64,000 nt of DNA, taken from contig NZ_LBDA02000031.1 of assembly GCF_000980885.2 (NCBI RefSeq), positions 1-64,000 on the forward strand. Reading direction: 5' to 3'. Below, one piece after another: positions 25,389 to 34,289 of this stretch (positions are counted from its first letter, which is position 1; every line of letters starts with the position of its first letter). Under the pieces are notes generated by a model, which did not search any database, had not been told where the DNA came from, and was given only the letters and a program-made list of their open reading frames with translations. Origin of the DNA: Streptomyces malaysiense (lineage in GTDB: Bacteria; Actinomycetota; Actinomycetes; Streptomycetales; Streptomycetaceae). Position numbers and translations under genes: made by a program.

Positions 25389-25663
25389 GCGTGACCGTTC
25401 GCATCCCCACCATCCTGCGCACCTACACCGGCGGACAGGCCGAGGTCGCCGCCGAGGGCGGGACGCTCGGCGAGGTCATCGAGGACCTGGAGAAGAACCA
25501 CGCCGGCATCGCCGCCCGCGTCCTGGACGACCAGGGCAGGCTGCGCCGGTTCGTGAACGTGTACGTCAACGACGACGACGTCCGTTTCGAGCAGGGACTC
25601 CAGACCTCCACCCCGGACGGCGCGGGCGTCTCCATCATCCCGGCGGTGGCCGGCGGCTGCTGA
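25385..25663 (+). CDS. metO: sulfur-carrier protein MetO (MoaD/ThiS fold)
   Basis: A 92-residue ubiquitin-like sulfur carrier. The beta-grasp signature runs from VTVRIPTILRTYTGG to FVNVYVNDDDVRF, and the tail is AVAGGC. A diglycine tail is normally adenylated and thiocarboxylated; here one Cys follows Gly90-Gly91, so maturation must remove it, probably by a JAMM-type protease encoded elsewhere. Start and metM stop overlap as ATGA. It would donate sulfur to MetM for homocysteine synthesis. Alternative roles (CysO-like cysteine synthesis, molybdopterin) are less likely given the operon partner. Confidence 0.85.
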   Translation: MSVTVRIPTILRTYTGGQAEVAAEGGTLGEVIEDLEKNHAGIAARVLDDQGRLRRFVNVYVNDDDVRFEQGLQTSTPDGAGVSIIPAVAGGC

Positions 25664-25675
25664 CCGGACGATCGA

Positions 25676-25694
25676 TCATTACCTTGGGTAATGA
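25676..25694. repeat. 19-bp palindrome after metO
   Basis: TCATTACC (25676-25683) and GGTAATGA (25687-25694) are perfect inverted arms around TTG. The tight loop and low GC look more like a protein operator than a terminator. No regulator gene is adjacent. Confidence 0.4.
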
Positions 25695-25715
25695 CGGTCA
25701 CCGAAGGTACGTCGG

Positions 25716-25750
25716 ATTGCCCTCTCCGTGAGAGAAGCGGAGGGGGCAAT
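25716..25750. terminator. 13-bp hairpin, likely metMO terminator
   Basis: ATTGCCCTCTCCG (25716-25728) pairs with CGGAGGGGGCAAT (25738-25750) with one G-U pair and a nine-base loop. It is the first strong hairpin after the metMO operon. Confidence 0.65.
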
Positions 25751-25796
25751 TCTGCGTGATTGAGCGCGGTACAGTTGGGGAACGCGCCCTCCGATG

Positions 25797-25816
25797 ATCG
25801 AGGGTAAGCCCTCGAT
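25797..25816 (+). terminator. 8-bp hairpin with pyrimidine tail
   Basis: ATCGAGGG and CCCTCGAT pair around the four-base loop TAAG, followed by TCTCTTCT. It may be a second terminator behind the previous hairpin. Confidence 0.5.
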
Positions 25817-26107
25817 TCTCTTCTGCGGGCCCGACAAGAAGTAGCCAAAATGCACGGGCTTTCCGCGGCTTTTGCGTCTTTTACGGGGCCCGACTTGCCC
25901 TGAATTCGGACGAATTCTCCCTACATTCCGGATCGTTCGCGTCCAGAATTCTCGTCCAATTGACCTGTTGCAGACGGCAGTTGGACAGATACATTCAGCC
26001 GCGGTCGACGCGTTCCGGCGCACGCCCCCGACACATCGGGGGGCGAGGTCTGACCCGGGTCCGCGAAGTGCGGATCTGTGCAAGGGCCAGTAATAGGGGA
26101 GTTAGGC
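25817..26107 (+). promoter_or_regulatory. relatively AT-rich leader of the cold-shock gene
   Basis: No convincing gene lies in 25664-26107. This part is clearly richer in A+T than its surroundings. It contains three GAATTC words (25902, 25912, 25946), a direct repeat GGGCCCGAC (25827 and 25886), and a weak promoter candidate TTGCAG (25968-25973), 16 bp, TACATT (25990-25995). That promoter would give a leader of about 105 bases for the cold-shock gene, as expected for thermally regulated csp mRNAs. The promoter call is tentative. Confidence 0.35.
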
Positions 26108-26311
26108 ATGGCTCAGGGCACCGTCAAGTGGTTCAACGCGGAGAAGGGGTACGGCTTCATCGCGGTCGACGGTGGTGCGGACGTCTTCGTCCATTACAGC
26201 GCCATTCAGATGGACGGCTACCGCACCCTGGAGGAGGGCCAGCGAGTCGAGTTCGAGATCTCGCAGGGCCAGAAGGGTCCGCAGGCCGACATGGTTCGCG
26301 TCGCCGTCTGA
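26108..26311 (+). CDS. CspA-family cold-shock protein
   Basis: A 67-residue single cold-shock domain. It carries RNP1 KGYGFI and RNP2 VFVHYSAI on an OB-fold beginning [10 protein letters not shown]. It binds single-stranded RNA or DNA as a chaperone. The ribosome site GGGGAG lies 6 bp upstream. It lies just before groEL2, from which a 16-bp hairpin separates it. Confidence 0.95.
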   Translation: MAQGTVKWFNAEKGYGFIAVDGGADVFVHYSAIQMDGYRTLEEGQRVEFEISQGQKGPQADMVRVAV

Positions 26312-26322
26312 ACGTTTCTCCA

Positions 26323-26362
26323 CCGAAGGGCCCGCACCTCGCACAGGGTGCGGGCCCTTCGG
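26323..26362 (+). terminator. strong 16-bp hairpin after the cold-shock gene
   Basis: The 14-base arms GAAGGGCCCGCACC (26325-26338) and GGTGCGGGCCCTTC (26347-26360) pair perfectly and extend by two more C-G pairs at the base. It ends the monocistronic csp transcript. Confidence 0.85.
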
Positions 26363-26432
26363 CGTGCCCGGCCCGCGCGTGTTCGCCTCCGGCGGACCCG
26401 GCCGCCGAGGAGGCCCGGGAGGGCCCAAGGCG

Positions 26433-26459
26433 CTTGCACTCGACCATGCCGAGTGCTAA
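26433..26459. promoter_or_regulatory. CIRCE element 1 (HrcA operator) overlapping groEL2 promoter
   Basis: Arms CTTGCACTC and GAGTGCTAA are separated by nine bases; consensus is TTAGCACTC-N9-GAGTGCTAA. A promoter overlaps it: -35 TTGCAC (26434-26439), a 17-bp spacer and -10 TAATCA (26457-26462). HrcA bound here would block RNA polymerase and release it on heat shock. Confidence 0.8.
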
Positions 26460-26467
26460 TCATTGCG

Positions 26468-28243
<1,776 letters not shown>

Positions 28244-28270
28244 TCGACCTCCGGTTGATCGACGTCCTTA

Positions 28271-28315
28271 CCGAGGGCGGCACTTCCTGTCAGGGACAGG
28301 GGGTGCCGCCCTCGG
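28271..28315 (+). terminator. 13-bp hairpin after groEL2
   Basis: CCGAGGGCGGCAC (28271-28283) and GTGCCGCCCTCGG (28303-28315) pair perfectly, followed by GCTTTT. Confidence 0.85.
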
Positions 28316-28466
28316 GCTTTTCCCGCGCACCCCGGGCGTGTCCGGGGTCACAGACGACCGCTTCCGGGTCCGGGAATGCCTGCCTCTGTACAACGGCTTA
28401 CTTAAGCAGCTACAACAATGCGCATTCACATACCGCCTGGTTAGCAGCCTTCCGAGGAGCCCCCAC

Positions 28467-29594
28467 ATGACCGTCGACACGCCGCCCGCCTCCCGCGCGG
28501 CCCGGGTACTCTCGCGCCCCATCACCCTCAACGGCCTCACCGTCCCCAACCGGATCGTGATGGCGCCGATGACCCGGATGTTCTCCCCGGGCGGCGTCCC
28601 CGGCGAGGACGTGCGCTCGTACTACTCCCGGCGTGCCGCCGCGGGCGTCGGCCTGATCGTCACCGAGGGCACCTACGTCGGCCACGACTCGGCCGGCCAG
28701 AGCGACCGGGTGCCGCGGTTCCACGGTGAGGAGCAGCTGGCGGGCTGGGCGAAGGTGGCCGAGGACGTGCACGCGGCGGGCGGCACGATCGTCCCCCAGC
28801 TGTGGCACATCGGCATGGTCCGCAAGGACGGCGACGCCCCCTTCCCGGCCGCCCCCGCGATGGGCCCCTCCGGCCTGGTCACCGCGGGCGCCGAGCCCAC
28901 CGGCAGGGCCATGACGCGGCAGGACCTCGACGACGTCGTCGCCGCGTTCGCCCAGGCGGCCGCGGACGCCGAGCGCATCGGCTTCGACGGCGTGGAGATC
29001 CACGGCGCCCACGGCTACCTCGTCGACCAGTTCCTGTGGGAGGGCACCAACCGCCGCGGCGACGCCTACGGCGGCGACCCGGTGGCCCGTACCAAGTTCG
29101 CCGCCGAGATCGTCGCGGCGGTCCGCGAGCGCGTCTCGGCCACCTTCCCCGTCATCTTCCGCTACTCGCAGTGGAAGCAGCAGGACTACACCGCCCGGCT
29201 CGCCGAGACCCCGCAGGAGCTGGAGGCGATCCTGGCCCCGCTCGCCGCGGCCGGCGTCGACGTCTTCCACGCCTCCACCCGCCGCTACTGGATGCCCGAG
29301 TTCGAGGGCTCCGACCTCAACCTCGCGGGCTGGACGAAGAAGCTCACCGGCAAGCAGACCATCACCGTCGGCTCGGTCGGCCTCGACGGCGACTTCACCG
29401 GAGCGTTCGCCGGCGAGGGCTCCCCGGTTCAGGGCATCGACAACCTGCTCGACCGCCTGGAGGCCGACGAGTTCGACATGATCGCGGTCGGTCGCGCGCT
29501 GCTCCAGGACCCGCAGTGGGCGGCGAAGGTGCTCGCGGGCCGGGTGTCGGAGCTGGCGCCGTACGACGCGGCGTCGATCAAGACGCTCAGCTGA
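28467..29594 (+). CDS. NADH:flavin oxidoreductase (old yellow enzyme family)
   Basis: A 375-residue FMN TIM-barrel ene-reductase. It contains NRIVMAPMTRM, the substrate pair region PQLWHIGMV, the HGAHGYLVDQFLWEGTN motif with DAYGG, and the C-terminal FMN phosphate loop. It reduces activated alkenes or nitro groups with NAD(P)H. The ATG follows GAGGAGC. The 220-bp upstream gap is AT-rich with the palindrome CTTAAG inside TTACTTAAGCAG, which could be an operator for a redox regulator. Confidence 0.85.
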   Translation: MTVDTPPASRAARVLSRPITLNGLTVPNRIVMAPMTRMFSPGGVPGEDVRSYYSRRAAAGVGLIVTEGTYVGHDSAGQSDRVPRFHGEEQLAGWAKVAEDVHAAGGTIVPQLWHIGMVRKDGDAPFPAAPAMGPSGLVTAGAEPTGRAMTRQDLDDVVAAFAQAAADAERIGFDGVEIHGAHGYLVDQFLWEGTNRRGDAYGGDPVARTKFAAEIVAAVRERVSATFPVIFRYSQWKQQDYTARLAETPQELEAILAPLAAAGVDVFHASTRRYWMPEFEGSDLNLAGWTKKLTGKQTITVGSVGLDGDFTGAFAGEGSPVQGIDNLLDRLEADEFDMIAVGRALLQDPQWAAKVLAGRVSELAPYDAASIKTLS

Positions 29595-29612
29595 GGTCGC
29601 CCCGCCGAGGGC

Positions 29613-30194
29613 TCAGATCCCGCCGATGTTGCCGTTCAGCGGCTCGATGTCGACGCGTACCGGGGTGCCCCACACGCGGAGCACCTCGTAGTCGGTGAAC
29701 TCGTGCACGAGCCGGTACGCCATCGCCGGCCGCGCCCCGCGCCGCTGCGCGGCGAGGTACGCCTCGGCCTCCCGGCGGTCGCGCCGGGGGGTGCCGCACA
29801 GCTGCCACTCCTGGCCGTTCCACAGCTCCGGCAGCCAGCGCTGCTGGGGCTGCGGGCGGTCGCCCCGGACGCCGTAGCGCGAGGGCGCGGTGGCCACCGG
29901 CTCGGCCGGGTTCGGCCGGCCCCCGTACTCCGAGCGGCGGGCGGACCGGCGCCGTGTCTCGCACAGCAGGCACAGGTCGGGGGCGCTCTCGTCCACGGGG
30001 CCGTGCGGATGCTCGGCGCACCGGGTGGCCGGCGCGTTCGCCCCGACGCTCTCCTCCAGCAGATCCAGTGCCCGGCGCAGATCCGTCCTGATCTCCTGGA
30101 GCCGTCCGTCCGGAGTGTCGGCGGTCAGCGCCTCCCCGTGCTCCCCGAGCAGCCGGAGCGCGCGGCCGAGGGCGGTCAGCTGGGCGTGATTCAT
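29613..30194 (-). CDS. conserved hypothetical protein with Cys pairs
   Basis: A 193-residue soluble protein. The N-terminal helical half is LTALGRALRLLGEHGEALTA.... A CLLCETRRR motif and an upstream RCAEHPHG could form a zinc site. The C-terminal half is beta-rich and ends WGTPVRVDIEPLNGNIGGI. I do not recognise the family. The ATG at 30194 lacks a good ribosome site. Confidence 0.6.
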   Translation of the reverse strand: MNHAQLTALGRALRLLGEHGEALTADTPDGRLQEIRTDLRRALDLLEESVGANAPATRCAEHPHGPVDESAPDLCLLCETRRRSARRSEYGGRPNPAEPVATAPSRYGVRGDRPQPQQRWLPELWNGQEWQLCGTPRRDRREAEAYLAAQRRGARPAMAYRLVHEFTDYEVLRVWGTPVRVDIEPLNGNIGGI

Positions 30195-30322
30195 GGTGGT
30201 GGGTTCCGGTCGGTAGGCGGATCTCTGGCGCGTTCGCTGCCCCCAGTGTCCAGGATGCCGCCGCGGAACCGGCACGGCTCCACCGGTGCTCCCCGAGGGG
30301 AGGATGTGGTGGAGTGGGGGCC

Positions 30323-31285
30323 ATGGCGACTTCGACGGGGCGACTGGTCGAGGGTCTTCGGCGGTTCAACGACGCCCACCCCTGGGACCACAACGCCCAC
30401 TACCACCCCTGGCTGCTGCGGCAGTTGCCCCGGCGGTTCGGGCGGGCGCTGGACGTGGGGTGCGGTGCCGGGGAGCTCGCGCGGCTGCTGGCCGGGCGGG
30501 CGGAGCGGGTGGAGGCGGTCGACTCCGACCCGGGGATCCTGGAGCGGGCCCGGGAGCGCGGCGGGGCTCTCGCCAACGTCCGGCACACCCTCGCCGCCGC
30601 CCCCGACGGGCTGCCGCCCGGCCCCTACGACGTCATCACCTGTGTCGCCGTACTGCACCACCTCCCCTTCACCGAGACGCTCACCCGGTTCCGGGCGGAG
30701 CTGGCGCCCGGCGGCACGCTGGTCGTCGTGGGGTGCGCCCGGGACGAGGACGTGCGCGGGGTCCTCTCCGTGCCGCTCAACGCCCTGTTCGGCTGGGTGA
30801 AGAACCGGGGGCGGGCCGCCGCGGAACGGCCCGTGGGCATGACCGCGCCCGTGCGGCGGCCGGGGATGGACTTCTCAGAGATCGCCGGGCAGTCCCGCCG
30901 GCTGCTGCCCGGGGTCCGGCTGCGGCGGGGCTTCTTCTGGCGGTACACCCTGGTGTGGCGCGCTCCTCGGGAGGGTGAGCCAGGTGGCCAGGAAACCGAC
31001 CGTGTAGCCGGTGAGGAGGCCGCCCGCGTAGATCGCCGCGGTGGCGGCCAGGCTCCGGTTGCCGGACAGCAGGGGGAAGAGGGCCCAGCCCGAGGGGCCG
31101 ATCGCGGTCGCGCCGACCTTCGTGCCGAGCATCGCGAAGGCGCCGATGAACGCGCCGCCCGCCGCGCCGCCCGCGCAGGCGGTCAGGAAGGGGCGGCCGA
31201 GGGGCAGGGACACGCCGTAGATCAGCGGCTCGCCGACCCCGAGCAGCCCCGCGGGCAGGGCCGAGCGGATTCTCGTACGCAGTGA
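30323..31285 (+). CDS. class I SAM methyltransferase with read-through tail
   Basis: The methyltransferase domain occupies residues 1-215. It has the SAM loop LDVGCGAGELARLL, the acidic EAVDSDPGIL, and motif IV ITCVAVLHHLPF; the fold ends at about FFWRYTLVWRAP (near 30965). The frame then runs on for about 105 low-complexity residues antisense to the PTS permease before a stop at 31285, so the true stop appears lost. The ribosome site GGAG precedes ATG 30323. Substrate unknown. Confidence 0.7.
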   Translation: MATSTGRLVEGLRRFNDAHPWDHNAHYHPWLLRQLPRRFGRALDVGCGAGELARLLAGRAERVEAVDSDPGILERARERGGALANVRHTLAAAPDGLPPGPYDVITCVAVLHHLPFTETLTRFRAELAPGGTLVVVGCARDEDVRGVLSVPLNALFGWVKNRGRAAAERPVGMTAPVRRPGMDFSEIAGQSRRLLPGVRLRRGFFWRYTLVWRAPREGEPGGQETDRVAGEEAARVDRRGGGQAPVAGQQGEEGPARGADRGRADLRAEHREGADERAARRAARAGGQEGAAEGQGHAVDQRLADPEQPRGQGRADSRTQ

Positions 31286-32311
31286 GCCGTCGTGGCGCAG
31301 CCGGACGTACACCGCGAGGGCGGCCCCCACCTGGCCGGCGCCCGCCATGGACAGCAGGGGGAGCAGGACGGTGTAGCCCTGCTGCTGGATGAGAGTGGCG
31401 TGGATGGGGATCAGGGCCTGGTGCAGGCCCAGCATGACCAGGGGGAGGAAGAGGCCGCCCAGCAGCAGGCCGGCCAGTGCGCCCGTCGTGGTCAGCAGCC
31501 AGTTCGCCGCGGCGCCGATCGCGGTGGCGACCGTACCGGCCGCGTACATCAGGCCGTAGAGCGTGACCAGGCCGGGGACGAGGACCGTCACCGTCGGGGT
31601 GAGCAGGACGTCCAGGGTCTCGGGCACCCGGCCCCGGCAGAACCGCTCCACCCGGGTGGCGAGGAAGGCGGCGGCCAGTGCGCCGAGGACCCCGCCCTGG
31701 CCGGGGGCGAGGCGCGTCCCGAACGCCGTCACCCCCGCCACGCCCGGGTACACGACCACCGCCGCCACCGCCGCGCCCAGCACCGGTGTGCCGCCGAACT
31801 CCTGGGCCGTGTTGTAGCCGACGAACACCGCGAGCAGCGCCATGAAGGCCGACGCGAGCGCGGTCAGCGCGGGGGTGAGGCCGGGCAGCCAGCCGGCGTT
31901 CCGGAGCACGCCACCCACACCCGCGAGGATGCCGCAGCCGATCAGGGCGGGGATGAGGGGGACGAAGACGCCCGCGACGCGGCGCAGGGCGGTCCTGAGG
32001 GGGGTGGCGTGGCGGCGGCGGAACTCCTCCTTCAGGGCCGCCGCGGCGGGCGGTCCCCCTTCCAGCCGCGCCCGCACCTGGTCCGTCACCGCCGCCACCA
32101 CCCCCGGCCCGAGCACGATCTGCCACGCGGCCCCGTCCTCCACCACCCCGAGCACCCCGGGCACCGCCCGCAGCCCCGTGCCGTCCGCCGCGTCCGGTTT
32201 TGCGAGGGTGAGCCGCAGCCGGGTCATGCAGTGGGTCGCGGAGGTGACGTTGGCGGGGCCGCCGAGGTGGGTCAGGACGGCGGTCGCGGTGGAGGCGGGG
32301 TCCGTGTGCAC
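30875..32311 (-). CDS. murP: PTS permease EIIBC, MurNAc (MurP-like)
   Basis: A 478-residue glucose-superfamily permease. The EIIB domain (1-85) has its phosphorylation Cys in SATHCMTRLRLTLA. An EIIC domain of about ten membrane helices follows, with GVGEPLIYGVSLPLGRPFL. It lacks an EIIA domain, like MurP of E. coli. It sits 15 bp after murQ, which supports N-acetylmuramic acid uptake. The last 33 residues or so run antisense into the methyltransferase domain, so its original stop is probably missing. GTG start. Confidence 0.8.
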   Translation of the reverse strand: MHTDPASTATAVLTHLGGPANVTSATHCMTRLRLTLAKPDAADGTGLRAVPGVLGVVEDGAAWQIVLGPGVVAAVTDQVRARLEGGPPAAAALKEEFRRRHATPLRTALRRVAGVFVPLIPALIGCGILAGVGGVLRNAGWLPGLTPALTALASAFMALLAVFVGYNTAQEFGGTPVLGAAVAAVVVYPGVAGVTAFGTRLAPGQGGVLGALAAAFLATRVERFCRGRVPETLDVLLTPTVTVLVPGLVTLYGLMYAAGTVATAIGAAANWLLTTTGALAGLLLGGLFLPLVMLGLHQALIPIHATLIQQQGYTVLLPLLSMAGAGQVGAALAVYVRLRHDGSLRTRIRSALPAGLLGVGEPLIYGVSLPLGRPFLTACAGGAAGGAFIGAFAMLGTKVGATAIGPSGWALFPLLSGNRSLAATAAIYAGGLLTGYTVGFLATWLTLPRSAPHQGVPPEEAPPQPDPGQQPAGLPGDL

Positions 32312-32326
32312 CCCTTGAGCGTGCGG

Positions 32327-33250
32327 TCAGCCGGTCGCGCGGGCCAGCGCGGCGCGCAGATGGCCGCCGGAGTCCTCCAGAAGGCGGGCGGCCGTCGGCC
32401 CGTCGGCATCGGCCAGCAGGACGAGGATCGCCGTCTTCACCTCGCCCTCGGCCTCGGTCAGGGCCCGCTCGATCTCCGGGTCGGCCGCGCCCGTGGCCAG
32501 CGCGACGATCCGGCGCGAGCGCGCCCGCAGCTTGGCGTTGGAGGCGCGCACGTCGACCATCAGGTTCCCGTACGTCTTGCCGAGCCGGATCATCGTGATC
32601 GTCGACAGCATGTTGAGGACGAGTTTCTGGGCGGTGCCCGCCTTGAGCCGGGTGGAGCCGGTGATCAGCTCCGGTCCGACGACGACCTCGATGCCGTGCT
32701 CGGCGGCGGCCGCCAGCGCGCTGTGCTCGTTGCAGGCGAGCCCGATGGTCAGGGCGCCCTGCGCGCGGGCGTGCTCGACCGCGCCGACGGCGTACGGGGT
32801 GCGGCCCGAGGCGGAGACGCCGACCACGCTGTCCTCGGGGCTGAGCTTGAGCGCGTCGAGGTCGCCGCGGGCCAGTCCGGCCGAGTCCTCCGCGCCCTCC
32901 ACGGAGGAGACCATCGCCTCCGGGCCACCCGCGATCAGGCCGACGACCTGGGCGGGATCGGTGTTGAAGGTGGGCGGGCACTCGGAGGCGTCCAGCACGC
33001 CGAGGCGCCCCGCGGTCCCCGCGCCCGCGTAGATGAGGCGGCCGCCCCGGCTCATCCGCGCGGCCACCGCGTCGATGGCGGCGCAGATGCGGGGGAGCTG
33101 GCCGGCGACGGCGGCGGGCACGCCCGCGTCCTCGCCGTTCATCAGGCGGGCGATGTCGAGGGTGGGCAGGCGGTCGATGTCGGCGAGTTCGGGTCGGAAG
33201 GCCTCGGTGGTCAGTGCGGCCAGCTGGCTGCGCAGGTCATGGGCGGTCAT
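32327..33250 (-). CDS. murQ: N-acetylmuramic acid 6-phosphate etherase
   Basis: A 307-residue SIS-domain lyase. The sugar-phosphate loop is VGVSASGRTPYAVGAVEHA, other family blocks are GRLIYAGAGTAGRLGVLDASE and GPELITGSTRLKAGTAQK, and there is a C-terminal UBA-like helical part. It cleaves the lactyl ether of MurNAc-6-P to give GlcNAc-6-P and D-lactate, feeding nagA in this same window. It is followed by murP and preceded by a divergent-type regulator gene on the same strand 77 bp upstream. Confidence 0.93.
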   Translation of the reverse strand: MTAHDLRSQLAALTTEAFRPELADIDRLPTLDIARLMNGEDAGVPAAVAGQLPRICAAIDAVAARMSRGGRLIYAGAGTAGRLGVLDASECPPTFNTDPAQVVGLIAGGPEAMVSSVEGAEDSAGLARGDLDALKLSPEDSVVGVSASGRTPYAVGAVEHARAQGALTIGLACNEHSALAAAAEHGIEVVVGPELITGSTRLKAGTAQKLVLNMLSTITMIRLGKTYGNLMVDVRASNAKLRARSRRIVALATGAADPEIERALTEAEGEVKTAILVLLADADGPTAARLLEDSGGHLRAALARATG

Positions 33251-33327
33251 GGGAGCGGCTCTCTCGGTCTCGGATGCCGGTTGGTGTTCCCCCGGTGCCG
33301 GTGCTCACCTGGCGTCGGCGCAGGTGC

Positions 33328-34233
33328 TCACCTGGAGTTGCTGCGGTGCCGGTGCGCCAGCGCCTCGTACGACGCGGCGAGCGAGGGTGCCGCCGTCTCG
33401 TACGTGCGCTGGGCCACTCCCACGAACAGGCAGTCCACCACGAGCAGTTGACTCGTCCGCGAGGACATCGCGGCCGGGCGCAGCTCGGTCTCCCGTGAGG
33501 TGGACGTGGTCAGGACGTGGTCGGCGTACTGGGTGACCGGTGAGTCGGGGCGGCCGGTGATGGCCACGGTGGTCGCCCCGCGCTCGAAGGCGGCCCGCAG
33601 CGGCTCGATGACGTCTCCCGTCGAGCCGGAGTGGGTGATCGCGATCGCCACGTCGCCCGAGCGGAGCTGGACGGCGTTGGTCACGGCGAGATGCGGGTCG
33701 CTGTGCGCGTGCGCTATGAGCCCTATGCGCAGCAGCTTCTGGGTGAGGTCCTGGGCGACGAGCCCGGACGCCCCTATGCCGTACACATCGGTGCGGCGGG
33801 CGCCGGCGAGCGCGGTGACGGCCGCGTCGAGCTGGCCGGTGTCGAGTCCGGCGGCGGTGTCGGCGAGGGTCTGCTGCTCCTCGTACGCCAGTTTGGCGAC
33901 GACGTCGGCGATCGGGTCGTCCACGGCGATGTCGGTGGTGATGGCGGGTGCCCGCCCGGACTGCTGCTGGGCGGCCAGGCCCGCGAGGGCGAGCCGCAGG
34001 TCCCGGTAGCCGGGGTAGCCGAGCAGCCGCGCGGTGCGCACGACGGTGGCCTCGCTGGTGCCGGTCAGTTCGGCGAGTCCGGTGACCGTGAGGGCGGCGC
34101 AGCCGGCCGGGTCGCTCGCGACCGCCTCGGCGACGCGCTGCATGGACCGGGTCATCGACGGGGCGAGGGTGCGCACCTTGGCGGCGAGCGAGCCCACCGG
34201 ACCGCCGAAACTTTCCTTCGCGTCCTTGGTCAC
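33328..34233 (-). CDS. RpiR/MurR-family transcriptional regulator
   Basis: A 301-residue protein. The N-terminal helix-turn-helix (about 25-85) contains SDPAGCAALTVTGLAELTGTSEATVVRTARLLGYPGYRDL. A C-terminal SIS domain for sugar-phosphate binding contains VYGIGASGLVAQDL and AITHSGSTGDVIEPL. It likely senses MurNAc-6-P and controls murQ-murP. I chose the GTG at 34233, which lies exactly six bases after a -10 box, so the mRNA may be leaderless; a TTG at 34281 is an alternative that would place the promoter inside the gene. Confidence 0.82.
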   Translation of the reverse strand: MTKDAKESFGGPVGSLAAKVRTLAPSMTRSMQRVAEAVASDPAGCAALTVTGLAELTGTSEATVVRTARLLGYPGYRDLRLALAGLAAQQQSGRAPAITTDIAVDDPIADVVAKLAYEEQQTLADTAAGLDTGQLDAAVTALAGARRTDVYGIGASGLVAQDLTQKLLRIGLIAHAHSDPHLAVTNAVQLRSGDVAIAITHSGSTGDVIEPLRAAFERGATTVAITGRPDSPVTQYADHVLTTSTSRETELRPAAMSSRTSQLLVVDCLFVGVAQRTYETAAPSLAASYEALAHRHRSNSR

Positions 34234-34239
34234 CTCTGA

Positions 34240-34269
34240 AAGATATTTTCGGTTCGGTGTCCGGGTCAA
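34240..34269 (-). promoter_or_regulatory. vegetative-type promoter of the MurR-like gene (leaderless)
   Basis: On the minus strand, TTGACC (34269-34264), an 18-bp spacer and TATCTT (34245-34240) form a HrdB-type promoter. Transcription should begin at or within one base of the GTG at 34233. The near-palindrome GAAAGATATTTTC (34238-34250) overlaps the -10 and could be the autoregulatory operator. Confidence 0.6.
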
Positions 34270-34289
34270 GAGTGCGCACAATGGGTTGC

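Noticed and set aside
28390..28466. Riboswitch or sRNA before the old yellow enzyme gene
   Set aside because: Only an AT-rich stretch with CTTAAG is seen; no conserved RNA pattern.
30965..31285. Treating the methyltransferase tail as a functional C-terminal domain
   Set aside because: It is antisense to permease helices and low-complexity; read-through is the simpler view.
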